DNA from: Ambrosia x helenae
Lineage: Eukaryota; Streptophyta; Magnoliopsida; Asterales; Asteraceae
Assembly: GCA_030844895.1 (NCBI GenBank)
Contig: CM061229.1
Span: 108,064,975-108,128,974 of the forward strand
Length of the DNA: 64,000 nt
Direction of reading: 5' to 3'
Every line of letters starts with the position of its first letter. Positions within the stretch are counted from its first letter, which is position 1. The notes beneath the pieces were generated by a model, which had not been told where the DNA came from, did not search any database, and saw nothing but the letters and a program-made list of their open reading frames with translations. Below, in pieces: positions 23,516 through 34,451 of this stretch. The translations under genes and the position numbers were made by a program.

Positions 23516-24052
23516 ATGTCCGGAACAAATTCGAGTGGAGCAGGTCCGGTTGTACCTGTTAGTAGCCAAGGTAGTATTATACCATTGCAATGTCCTAAGT
23601 TAACGGCTACAAATTACACAAGTTGGTCAATTATGGTGGAGTCAATTCTACAAGCATACGGTTTGTGGGAAGCCATTGATCCGGTAACGGGAGGTACAGT
23701 AGATGCGAAGAAGAATTCGATGACAAGAGCATTCGTGTTTCAAACCTTACCCGAAGACCTATTGCTTCAAGTGGCTAAGTATAAAGATGCAAAAGACATG
23801 TGGGAAACGCTTCGTGTGCGGTACCTAGGAGCCGAAAGAGTTCAAAAGGCGAGACTTCAAGCACTTAGAACCGAGCTAGAGATGTTAAAGATGTAAAAGA
23901 ATGAAACGATTGATGATTTTGCAGGAAAACTTAGTGGAATTGCTACAAAGTTCAAGAGTCTCGGGTCAAGCATAGAAGATGAGTTATTGGTAAGAAAGTT
24001 ATTAAATTTTGCTCCTAAGAAATATAGGCAAATTGTGACATCTATTGAGCAA

Positions 24053-24385
24053 TATTGAATTCTGGATGATAATATGCGAATAATGTTTGAAACGAATTTA
24101 GAGGGAGAGCGTTTGGAGGGAAACTTGAAAAGTAGTTATAAGAAACTAAAACTTTTCCACACAAATAAACTTACAATGTTTGACCCTATATATACATTCT
24201 AAAGGGGTGTGACTGAACCGACATGTCCTCTTATAACTACAATAACCGTTGGTCAAGATGTGTGACACATCGGTCAACACATAATACATCTAAACTTATG
24301 ATATCTAACATAAAGTTTTTATCTAACATATGTATAGAACTTAATTAACATATGTATATATTTTGAATCAAGATTACTTCTAACA
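24053..24385 (-). repeat. 3' LTR of the ARID-carrying element
   Basis: It lies between the AGCAA duplication and the G-rich polypurine tract. Its outer end has mutated from TG to TA on the plus strand. Confidence 0.82.
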
Positions 24386-24420
24386 TCCCCCCCCCAATCT
24401 TGATTCCATGCACTTCTTCT

Positions 24421-25990
24421 TTAGTCCTCACTTGATGAAGATCTTGATCTTTTCTTTGGGGGCAGATCCGAATCATTCCACTCGGCTTCTTTTGACTTGT
24501 GATCATTGCTTGCTTCATTGTTAACTTCGACCACTAGTTCTCTTCCTTTGTATTTTAGATGATACCACTCAATCATCTCTAGATAACGGATGTATGTTTT
24601 CCTTAGGTTTCTTGTGATGTCTCTCTTTGACACTAGGCTTGGTAATCCTCTTCCATATCCCATTGACATGGCCAATACCGTCCAATTCTCGTTCTTCGTC
24701 ACTTTGTCATAGCCACCAAATATTTGTACCGTCTTGTACAGATCCAATAAACTAATTTGATAACCCCTTTTGTCTCTTGGTGGGATTGGTGCTCTAATTC
24801 TTATCTTTAAGAATTCCTTCATAAACCAATCAACGGTTCTTTCAAACTCTAACTTGAACCTTCTCTTGTATCTTTCAACCATGGTAGAAATATGGATCAA
24901 ATCCATAAAGACGATACAATCTTGTAATTGTGTACATTCGGTTGGATACATCACCGGACCTCTTTCAATAACACCTTCGTATTGATCTTTGTTAATGGAA
25001 AAGTCATCAAAATGCTTGAAAATGGACGCTCTTTCTTTGTCCTCGTTGGTTATTCCCTCCGTATTGTTACCTTCATATCTAATTCTTTTCCCTTTGTCCT
25101 TGAAACCATCATAATGTTCTGAAGTGGTTCGGCTTTGATCAATACTCATGCTTCGGCCTTGTTCCTTCTTCTCTTTTCGGCCTTGATCAAACGCGGGGCA
25201 TTTAAAAGTGAAGTGGTCATCCCCTTCACACACACAACAAGTAATAACCCTTTGGACTTCTTGTATAATCGGCTTCTTGATGTTACAAACATCACCATCA
25301 AACTCAATCTCTAAACCCTCTTGTGTTAACTTCTCAATACTTAACATATTTCTTCTAAGTGTGGATATGTAAAAAAACATTTTGAATCTTATGTAATTGC
25401 CCACCACTTGTGATCGCCACCGATCCTTTACCACGGAAATACTCTTGTCTATAACCACTAGGGCAGCCTTCTATTCCAAATGAATTGTTTAACACTATGA
25501 ACAATTGTTTGTTGCCACATCCGTGTTCCTTTCGAGTCAAACTCGCATACCATATATCATTCCAACCCTTTTTGTCACTTCCCTTAACCATAAATTCGGT
25601 CTTTCCTATTTTCTTAGGACAATTACGCCTATAATGAAAGGGTTCTTTGCACTTACTACAACACATAGTAGAAGGATATTCGGGAACTTCTTGATCGAAC
25701 TTCACTTGTCAATTGAATTCCTTTTGTGCTTTCTTTCTTTTCTCTTCGTGATCCCTCACTGACACACTACTAGTTCCGATATTAAACGATGAAATCTTGA
25801 AATTAAGAGAGTCTCCACTACTCTTGGGTTCTGCCTTCTTGGCCTTCCATTTATGATCCACACGATCATACACGATATTGGGAATTAGCAGTCCTAGTCC
25901 ATAACCGCCCTTTGTTCCCACACGATCTTCTTCTTCTTTGTTAATATCGAACAAACCACGAGTCTTTGGTTCTTTAGGCTCTGATTCCAT
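24421..25990 (-). pseudogene. retroelement-borne chimeric protein: CCHC knuckle, protease-like remnant, second CCHC, ARID domain
   Basis: Translation would begin at ATG 25990 (MESEPKEPKTRG), overlapping the PBS. In order the sequence shows: a Gag-like basic segment; a zinc knuckle CSKCKEPFHYRRNC near 25660; a Copia protease/pre-integrase-like segment (WYASLTRKEHGCGNK, GKGSVAI, RNMLSIEKLTQEG) in which the catalytic D-S/T-G is not present; a second knuckle CCVCEGDDHFTFKC near 25220; an ARID DNA-binding domain at about 24858-24547 (hallmarks LLDLYKTVQIFGGYDKV, W.VLA.SMGY, LRKTYIRYLEMIEWYH); and a basic Ser-rich tail PPKKRSRSSSSED that looks nuclear-targeting. There are two breaks, an in-frame TGA at 25709-25711 and a one-base change of frame in an A7 run at 25371-25377. 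The frame is otherwise about 520 codons long. The combination suggests a host ARID gene captured by a retroelement. Confidence 0.75.
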
Positions 25991-26326
25991 GTTGAATTCT
26001 GGATGATAATATACGAATAATGTTTGAAATGAATTTAGAGGGAGAGAGTTCGGTGGGAAACTTGAAAAGTAGTTATAAGAAACTAAAAGTTTTCCACACA
26101 AGTAAACTTACAATGTTTGGCCCTATATATACGTATATTCTAAAGGGGTGTGACTGAACCGACATGTCCCCTTATAACTACAATAACCGTCGGTCAAGAT
26201 GTGTGACACATCGATCAACACATAATACATCTAAACTTATGATATCTAACATAATAACATTATCTGACATATGTACAGAACTTAATTAACATATGTATAT
26301 ATTCTGAATCAAGATTACTTCTAACA
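25990..26326 (-). repeat. 5' LTR of the ARID-carrying element
   Basis: It starts TGTTGAATTCTGG on the plus strand and ends CTTCTAACA before the second AGCAA. The ATG of the internal gene uses the outermost LTR base as its A. Confidence 0.82.
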
Positions 26327-26776
26327 AGCAATATTCGGATATTGATACGATCGATGCCATTCGAAGAAGCCCTTGGGAGGTTGAAGGCGTATGAAGAAAG
26401 AATTAAACTTGATGACGAGGAAGAAAATGATCAAGGGAAGTTGTTGCTTACCAAAGAGGATTGGGAAGAGAGAACAAAACGTGATGAATTTGATCAAGAT
26501 CAATATGGATGTGGACGCGGTCGTGGTCAACGAAGAGGCCGCGGTTATGGTAGAGGGCGAGGTGGTCGATTCCAAACCAATGAAGATCGAAGGGATCAAG
26601 GTTCTTATCGAGACAAAAGAAATATCAAATGTTATAATTGTCAAGAATACGGACATTATGCGGCGGAGTGTTCTAAAAAGGAATCAAAAGAAGAAGCTAA
26701 TTTGATTCGAGATGATGATGATGAGCCGACACTACTTTGAAGAAACGGGTCCATTGGTTAAGATTAAAAGTGTGAA

Positions 26777-27128
26777 TGTTAGGTTAATCTTGACTTGGGC
26801 TTTATTTAGTTTGTTTGGGTCTTTGTGTTTTATTTAGGTTCAATAATGGGCTTTGCCCACATGGTTATCGTTTCCAGATTTCCAGCCGTTAGGATTTAGG
26901 TTGAGTCAAAGTTTGTTGAGTTTGTGAACGGGTCTTAGGAGGTAGAACTCGTTTTCTAGTTAACGTTGTAATTTATGGCTTTATATAGCCATGATATTCT
27001 GAATAAAAAATGTGTGCTTTTCCTTCAACAAAACAATCTTTCTGTTAATCTATATTGTTCATACACACACAAAGAAAACATATTGTTTGCAAATATATTA
27101 GCTTGAATTGAAAGGCTTGATTCCAATA
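26777..27128 (+). repeat. 3' LTR of the gag-only Copia element
   Basis: It matches the 5' LTR along its length, with the end mutated from CA to TA. The second TTTCT follows at 27129. Confidence 0.87.
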
Positions 27129-27133
27129 TTTCT

Positions 27134-27508
27134 CACCCTGCTACTGATACTAATTTGTTGACAAATTTGTTGTCAACAGAGAAATAAAATAAATGACTGG
27201 TGCTACATTGGAGATTAAAGTCCCAAAATGAATTACAAAGATTATTGATCAAAAGTTTATAATATTAAATTACCAAGACACCATACATATACACTTTCTT
27301 AACGGCCAACAAGAATTCATTTAACCAAACAGAAACAACATCAGAAAAAGAAAAAAAATACATCATCGGTACCAACGTGCATACATGACGCTCTAATAGT
27401 AGCATAGCGCCTTATAGATACATAATACATTTTGCACTTAACAAGACCATAGAGAGTTTTATGGTTTGATGTAATTTGGTCTCATAACATAACATATGAC
27501 AATTGTCT
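27134..27508. other. downstream region of UGT copy 2
   Basis: There is no gene here. It is probably the 3' UTR and terminator region of the minus-strand glycosyltransferase, bounded on the other side by the Copia target duplication. Confidence 0.4.
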
Positions 27509-29310
27509 TCATCTCTCCTTCATCCATTCAATAAAATTGCAAAGGTTTTTGTTTGAGCAACCCCCTTTGTTAACACTATTTGTAACCTTTTCTTTGATAT
27601 CCAATGCCTTAACTTTGTATGTTTCGTCATTGAGCAGCTTCTTCACTTTACTTCTTATTTCTCCTCGTGTAATGATACCAGCATCATCTTTTTCCAACCG
27701 CAAACCAGTCTTCCAAATGTCACAAATGTAACTCTCATTGTGAAATTGATCAGCAAAGTATGGCCAACACAAAAATGGGAGCCCGTTTGTGACACCTTCT
27801 AAAGTAGAGTTCCAACCACAGTGACTCACAAAACATGCTACAGAAGGGTGAGATAGTACCTTCTGTTGTGGTGCCCAACTCACGATTCTTCCACGAGAGC
27901 CTACTCTTTCCATATATCCATCCGGGTAATCAGCTGTAGTCTCCTGGGTCATACCTGGTCGCACCACCCACAAGAATGGTCTATTGCTAAGTTCAAGACC
28001 ATATGCTAATTCTTCGAATTGAGTTTGATTGAAAATAGTAAAGCTCCCAAATGCAATATAGACGACTGAACATGGTTTTTGTTGATCGAGCCATGTTAAG
28101 CACGTGGGGTCATCTCGCCAAAAGTGACCTGCTTGGTCAGCAAGTCGATTGCTTGCCATCAGAGGGCCTATTGGCAACAACTGCGGGTACAGGCTAAATG
28201 CCGCAGCCTCTAACTCTTTAGGTGAGTTGCATATAAACCATTCTGTCAATCTAGAAGCCTCTTCAGATTCTTTTAGAAGTTGGAAGGAGGCTTCTATGGT
28301 AGCTACGTCCTTAAAACACACCCATCCAAGATTCTCAGATTTTATAGGCGGCATGGTTTTTGACAGCTGAATTGTCTGATTCTTTAGAGGTACACCTACA
28401 TAAATGATTAAAAATATTAAATTAACATTAGTCTTATTTGATTAAACATATTAAAAGCGGCAAGACACATGTCCGATGAGTTGGACAATAGGTTCCGGTT
28501 GAAATGGGCCATTTTAAGCATAGGCTGAAATGAAACATAACGTCTAGGCTTTCCTAAACCGCTAACTCTTTCCATTCTTTTCTATATTTGGTAATAATAT
28601 GTGTTAATTATGACTACAAACACTATACTGTTCAAACAAGATCGATTATTAACCTTTGAATAAAATATACGGTTTAGGAGCTTGTGTTTATTTAAAATAA
28701 ACTTTGGATGACTTTCGACCTCATTCAACTTGTTTCCCTTTTAGATACAAAATTTATTCGGTTAGTTAATATAAACACAACCGCAAATCAAGTCATTTAC
28801 AAGCATATGATTAATTATACATGTCTCACCTTTGTCGTTTATAATCCCATCATCAAGCAGTTTCTGAAATGACAATATGGAGGCCAATGTACCAACCGAG
28901 GCAGGCCAGAAGGCTGCACTTCTAATTCCCATCTTCTTTGCAACTTTTATGGCCCATCCCATGCAATCATCAGCAATAACACATGTAACTTTACTTTCGT
29001 CTTCTTTGTTAATCGTCTCTATTAGTTCTTCAAGTTTCTGGGGCATGGTTTGCATTATTGACAAGGTCAACTTACAAATGTCACTCCTGTCCTCCCACTG
29101 TTCCAACCCATCTGGGATCGAAACCATCCGCATCATATCCCCAAAACTCTCTTTGTCTGACCAATTGCTTGCCACAAGCTTGTGGTTAAAATCTGTGTTA
29201 ACAAATGTAACTTTTATTCCTTGCTCGACTAACCGTTGAGAAAGCTCCATTATAGGAATTACATGGCCTTGTGCCGGATAAGGTATTACTAGAACATGAG
29301 GTTTTCCCAT
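27509..29310 (-). CDS. UGT83A1-like: UGT83A-type UDP-glycosyltransferase, copy 2 (intact)
   Basis: This is a predicted cytosolic family-1 glycosyltransferase using a UDP-sugar; the acceptor is unknown. Exon 1 is 29310-28830 (MGKPHVLVIPYPAQGHVIP) and exon 2 is 28395-27509. The 434-base intron (28829-28396) has GTGAG and TGTAG ends and splits a Gly codon (phase 1). The spliced length is 1368 bases, 455 residues plus stop, normal for the family. Visible residues: catalytic His16 in AQGH, a likely partner Asp in CVIADD near 114, and the PSPG sugar-donor box at about residues 334-377 (WAPQQKV ... HCGWNSTLEG ... YFADQ, with the terminal Gln usual in UDP-glucose users). I chose ATG 29310 because it aligns with the MAKSH and MAHVI starts of the sister copies. 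It is similar to Arabidopsis UGT83A1 as I remember it. Confidence 0.93.
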
Positions 29311-29380
29311 GATTTCTAGGTGCAGTTTCAAGGGAGTTGCTACAAAGTGTTGGTGTTTCTATACTTATTTGTCAGCCTGC

Positions 29381-29389
29381 TTTTATAGA
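29381..29389 (-). promoter_or_regulatory. TATA box of UGT copy 2
   Basis: The minus strand reads CTATAAAAG about 70-80 bases before the ATG at 29310, matching the position in the sister genes. Confidence 0.6.
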
Positions 29390-30648
29390 GTCAAATGGCC
29401 TTGAATAGTTCATTTATTTTTTATTTATTTATTTTTTCTCATGTTGTCCTTGTTGTTGGAATTAGTCTGGCCTCAAAATATTCAGTTTTTGTTTGTTAAT
29501 TGAAAATATGGTATGGTAGATCTTGAGTTTGTTAATTGTGGTGTATATAAGAGGCCTACATGTATGAAAAAGATTGTATGGTTTTATTTGTTTGTTCCAT
29601 TCAGAATAAGTTTGTTGTATATCTTGAGTTATATAGATTGGTCGTACATATCTAGAAATATTAAGTGGCAACTTGTGACTAAAGACAGCTAGCAACTACA
29701 GCCATGTATATATCTATTTTGATTTGATTTCTTAATTGCAGGCTTGGCACATAAACTCCAACAATAGAAACTGCCAAATTAAGGTGTTGTCGATTAGAGG
29801 GACTAGTGTCCCCTCAAAGATAACGCGGCTTCATGATATTTAAATAGTGTGTCGAGCAAGATAGTCTAGCGTCCGTCATGTGTATAAGTGATTAATCAAA
29901 GTTCAGTACTTGTGGTGTCTTTATTTTTTTATATTCCAACAAGATTTTATTATTTATTCTCATTACACCGAGTTTTTTTTTTTTTTTTTTACATGTCTAA
30001 AACTACCTTTCTGACGTATTTATCTATGTTCTTTGTTGTTTTGTCATTTGTTTGTGGTTCGCTAAAGTATGTACCGATCCATACTAAAAGTATCACTCAT
30101 AACCTCTGTTATAAACATAATCAATCAATTCTTGGAGCTTTAGATGTGTTTTAATTATCCGAACGAAGAGCTTGAGATCTATTATCAATCATTTACTTGT
30201 TTCAATCCTTTTGATTATGTTTAATCATGTTTTTATCTATTAAATATAAAGTACAGATCTGATATAAAGTTGTTTTTATCAATAACTAATGAATTGTAGA
30301 TAACTTGTTTTGCAAGGTTTTATTTTTGACAGAATTGTTGTGATTTGTAGGGCTATTATCTTGATCTTAAATTATTTAATTTGATTATTGATTGAAGCTA
30401 AAACATTGTTTATGATGTTAGCAAGGGTGGACTCACACCTAGGCCAAGGGGTGCGGGCGCCCACCTTGAAAAAAAAATAGTGTTTATATATAAGTGTTTA
30501 TCCTGTTCGCACCCCATAAAAAAAATTCAATCGCACCCCTTGGATTTTTGAAACCGAAGAAAAGCAAGGAAACAAGCCTTCTTCTCCCCCTTTATAAGCT
30601 TGAAGCTAAATTTATGATCCATAGACCATACGCTTGGTAGAAAGGTTA
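29390..30648. other. upstream region of UGT copy 2 and intergenic sequence
   Basis: No supportable gene. There is a T-run at 29974-29990. A GC-richer patch lies at 30428-30470 (cacacctaggccaagggg). Confidence 0.35.
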
Positions 30649-30931
30649 GGGGTTGTTTGGTTGATTAAGTGCTGAATCATTAAGAGGTCTGAATGGTTAA
30701 GCGCTGAATCATTAAGTTGGACCTCTTAATGGTTAGTTTTCTTGTTCCACGTTGGTAGGGGAGCCTCATTAAGGTTCAGCCAAGTTCAGTGCTTAATGGT
30801 TCAGCAATATCCCAAATCTTAATGATTCAGACTTAACCATTCCATTCAGAAGCTGAAACAAACATACAGAATGCTGAATCATTCAGTGCTGAATGGTTAA
30901 GAGCCTCATTAAGAGGCTACCAAACAGCCCC
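30649..30931. mobile_element. Tourist-like MITE (PIF/Harbinger)
   Basis: The ends GGGGTTGTTTGG and CCAAACAGCCCC are inverted repeats, with TTA duplicated at 30646-30648 and 30932-30934. The interior consists of gctgaatcattaag-type words repeated in both directions. It is 283 bases long with no coding sequence. Confidence 0.85.
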
Positions 30932-31329
30932 TTAGTGTGTATATATTTTTCCCTGTTTTTTTTTTCTTTTCGTCGAGCAAGGTCTTGTTAGAAAGGTTGT
31001 AGGTCTCTCTAAATTTGATGTGAAGAAGATGAGTTATTTGTTTTTTTAAGTGCAAAGAAGGTAAAATATCTAAAAGTATGGTGACAGACAAAGTCACGTT
31101 AACTTTTAATATACTTTTCTTTTTAATTAATTTCTTTTTACTTTATTTTACTTGTCTTTTTATTTAGTTTATTGTCTATTATTTTATATAAGGTTTAATA
31201 AGATTCCATATAGATAATATCAATTATAATGAGTGAGGCTATAGTCTAGTATATATAATTCAAATGAATCTAACTATTCAGTTCGATTCTAGATATGTAA
31301 ATCCAAGAATTTGAAAACCATTTTAACGA

Positions 31330-33540
31330 TGTAACAACCGAGTTACTTGTTTGTATTAATGACTTGAGTCATTGTGATCATTTTGGTGCGTTTGATGTTC
31401 CAAAACTACTACGATTATTCGAGATGTATCCACAACTTTAGATTTTAGAATTTTGTTATGCATATGTAACGACGCTTAAATTACTTTTCGCTTTTGGTTT
31501 CCTTTTGTTGGTTATATAATTTTAGTATAATTATTGTTGGTATACGAGTCGACCCGAGCCACCTGATGGATTAACGACTAACAGGCTTAGAGATTCCGCA
31601 CCCCATGAAAAAAATTTCTGGGTCCCCCACTAGATGTTAGGTTTTCAAAAAGTCCAAGTTTGTATATTTTTGACCTGTTTTGATACTTCTTTGTGATATT
31701 TTTGACCTGTTTTGATACTTCTTTGTGATTTTCGGATGTAAAAATTGGTTCGACTTTAAAAGGGCATAACTTGAGATTTTACAAGTCTGTTTGCCACGAA
31801 ATTTGGACAATAGTTACATACATGAGATTCCAAGCTTTTCCAAGTGGATTCATCTCGTTTGGATGAATCTATTATTTTTAATAATTTTTCTTGTAAATGG
31901 TTGTCAAAAGCTCGTTTTTATGAAAGAGCTGAACTAAATGATTTTTATAAAATCTCAGCGGTTTTTTGCCATGAAATAAAAATAGTAGAGTGACAAGTAA
32001 ACTTATGGGGAGTTCCTGTAAAAATTTGGGAGCTTAAAAAGGTGGTTTGATATTTTATAAAAAATAGTTTTGGTAACCTAAAATCTGTCCAGAAAACGCA
32101 GGTTTGAGAAATATTGATTATGTGTGATTTGAATGTGTTCTTGAGTTATAAGTTGTGAAATTGCATATGTGAACTTGTGTATATGATATATATGTTATGT
32201 GATGTAGTTGGCATGATAGGTTAATTGTATATCATGTGCAATATGAACTTGTTATGTTAAAAAGTCTTAATATGTTACACTATGAATTAATCACAAACGG
32301 TTAAACAGGTCATACATGGTTTACTTGTGTCAACACCACTTACATGAGATGCAAGTTGTAGGGTGCATAGACTGTGTTGTATGACTTGTTGTGATTCAGG
32401 ACATGTTAGGAGTAGGATGTATGCACGAACTTGAACTTGCGAGCATATGTGAAATGTGATATATTATGTGACAACATGACATGATAGATGCTAGGAATTG
32501 CATGAGTTGTGTATGTAATATAATTCTAGGTCTATTTGGATTAATCAAACATGAACACTTTAATGGGTCACCAACAGGTCGGCGGGTCAAACTTGGTCAA
32601 ACATAGTCAAACACTTTTGTAAAACACAAACTAAGGCGTTGATCGGATTCAATGGGTTAACTGAAAAAACACAAACATTGGAAAAACACTTATAGGTTGT
32701 TGTATGAAAGGTTTCCGGTAGTGGGATATCTATTTTACAAAACGCTTGGTTTTACTTTAGCACGCAAAGCTAAGGTGAGTTTCACGGCCCCTTTTTACTG
32801 GTTTTCCTGTTGGAGGAGAAACATGCTATACAACCGCACGAACATTGTAGATCACATGTACTATTATATCACTTGTTTACTGTAGCGTAACTCCCATTCT
32901 TAAGTCCTTACATTATAAACCATAGTATGTAAAGCATAGCGAGGAGCTAGATGTGAATAGATCTATTGGGTCTGACAAGCCCCACGTGTGTCAACTGGAG
33001 GTTGAGCAGGTGCATATTGTCCTAGACATTCGTCACCGTGTAATGGGCGGTGGTGGGAGGCCAAAAACTACCAACAGTCAGAAATGGTTTATGTACGCTT
33101 AGTAACTTGTTAATGTCTAGCTAGTATTTGAATATAATTAGAAAAAGGATGTGATTCTATACAAACAAACAGACATACAGATTTACTTACATTAAAACCT
33201 GTGAATCACCAACTTAATTGTTGACACATTTTAGCATGTTTTCTCAGGTATCTAAGATAGCAGCAGCTAGGATGCACGTGGAGTCACGCTTGCATGCATA
33301 CAGACACCATCAACTGGTTTTCAAACGTTTCAATTGTTATATTGGTTTTGGTAAACTCCTGACTGTATTGTGAGATGTTTTATATTTTGCTTCCGCTAAA
33401 CTTTTAAAACTCGAACTGTCTGGTTTATTCACGTATGATTTTGAAAGCATATAAAGGTCGTTCATTCGACCGTTGACTAGATCCTAATATGTCACGCGAT
33501 TTGCGGTAAAACCCCGCAATGAAAATTTGAGAGTGTGACA
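31330..33540 (+). mobile_element. solo LTR related to the Tekay-type Gypsy LTR
   Basis: It starts TGTAACAACCGAG and ends GAGAGTGTGACA, the same termini as the 3.9 kb LTR at 45613 (TGTAACAACCGG ... GTGTGACA). The shared internal block GGTGAGTTTCACGGCCCC is at 32774-32791, followed by a similar 'tctgacaagcccca' block. There is no internal coding region and no partner LTR. I found no convincing target duplication, so the insertion may be old or rearranged. At 2.2 kb it is shorter than the Gypsy LTR at 45613. Confidence 0.6.
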
Positions 33541-34451
33541 CAATTGATCATCGTTACGCCCATGGCCATGTTGCATGGGTCCTCACTTGAACATTATATA
33601 CCACTAAGGAAACATTATATACATCTAAGTAAACATTATCCTTAAAAGGCCCCCCGCATTTATATACCACTCCAAAAGTTCTTTCTTTCTTATTTTCACA
33701 TCATTTTCATTTCAAACACCCAATTTTGAGCACCGGACATAGTTTGGTTCGCTATGACTTGTTGGAAAGATTAATCAAGTAATCCTAAATTTTTATTAGT
33801 GGTATTATTTATGTTTATATCTAATTCAAATTAAAAGGTCAACCTTGTATGTATTATATCGAGTCAATATGGTATTAACATGGGTCAAAAGGGTAGTTGA
33901 TTCCTCGCCATATAAATGTCAATCCAATGGATATATATACTCCACTAATATTATATTATTGTTCTTTTTATAATGTTATAATGGCTTGTACACTAGCCAT
34001 TATAACAAAAATAATAATACTAGTGTGTGTTGTGTGTGAGTTTTTGTTTTTATTCTTCTTTACACAATTCTCTACACAATCATATGCATGAAACCTAATC
34101 TTTGTGTCCATCCAAAATTTTGGTCCAGCTTTTTATCTCGCACAAGGACCAAAAATTGTTTAAAGGTTCGTGGGGAAGGCCCTGTGCATAGGCATCTAAA
34201 CATTTTTTTTTACGAAAACTCCAAAGTTAATTTGAGGACCATATGTAACCTAGAACATGTTAATAAATAGTCTCTTGAAGCTTGCATGCACATTATTAAT
34301 CAATTACATTACTAATCGAAAGTCAAAAACATAACACATAGTAAAAGTATAAAATTTAACATCAATGTGCCATTATACCATATACACTTGAACAACCCAA
34401 CTATTATCATCATGTTTCACAATAATATTGGTACACAAAGCCAGTATAATT
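33541..34451. other. intergenic and downstream region of UGT copy 3
   Basis: I see no gene or defined element. Confidence 0.35.

Larger units (their letters stand above)
24053..26326 (-). mobile_element. non-autonomous LTR retrotransposon carrying an ARID-domain gene
   Basis: The LTRs are 24053-24385 and 25990-26326, flanked by an exact AGCAA duplication at 24048-24052 and 26327-26331. Read on the minus strand, the 5' LTR is the right-hand copy. It is followed directly by the PBS TGGAATCAGAGCC (25989 down to 25977), one mismatch from the initiator-Met site. The polypurine tract, a G-run, abuts the left LTR at 24386-24395. The plus-strand left LTR begins TATTGAATTC where the right one has TGTTGAATTC. 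The LTRs differ at roughly 6% by eye. The 1.6 kb interior is one minus-strand coding region with two lesions and no RT, RNase H or integrase. Confidence 0.85.
23516..26740 (+). pseudogene. Copia Gag (UBN2-type with CCHC knuckle), interrupted
   Basis: The start is ATG 23516 (MSGTNSSGAG). Residues about 20-130 form the Copia Gag fold (LTATNYTSWSIMVESIL, then DAKDMWETLRVRY). A TAA stop at 23894-23896 breaks the frame, which then continues without further stops to about 24047. The nested element follows. Gag resumes near 26332 and ends at 26740 with an Arg/Gly-rich stretch and a zinc knuckle, CYNCQEYGHYAAEC. The frame at the re-entry point is also disturbed by a few bases. Gag would package element RNA in cytoplasmic particles; this copy cannot make it. 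Confidence 0.75.
22520..27128 (+). mobile_element. gag-only Ty1/Copia LTR retrotransposon (TR-GAG type), split by a nested element
   Basis: The LTRs are 22520-22870 and 26777-27128. They start TGTTGGGTTAATC or TGTTAGGTTAATC and end CCAACA or CCAATA, with an exact TTTCT duplication at 22515-22519 and 27129-27133. The PBS TGGTATCAGAGC is at 22873-22884. Gag is the only coding domain; it ends at 26740, 36 bases before the 3' LTR, so protease, integrase, RT and RNase H are absent by design rather than by truncation. This is the architecture called TR-GAG. LTR divergence is about 6% by eye. A second LTR element (24053-26326) interrupts gag. Confidence 0.88.

Noticed and set aside
28877..29239. Plus-strand open frame of 120 codons
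   Set aside because: Antisense shadow of UGT copy 2 exon 1. Similar shadows occur opposite copies 1 and 3.
33541..33660. Target duplication for the solo LTR ending at 33540
   Set aside because: The five bases on each side (aacga and caatt) do not match, so I do not claim one.
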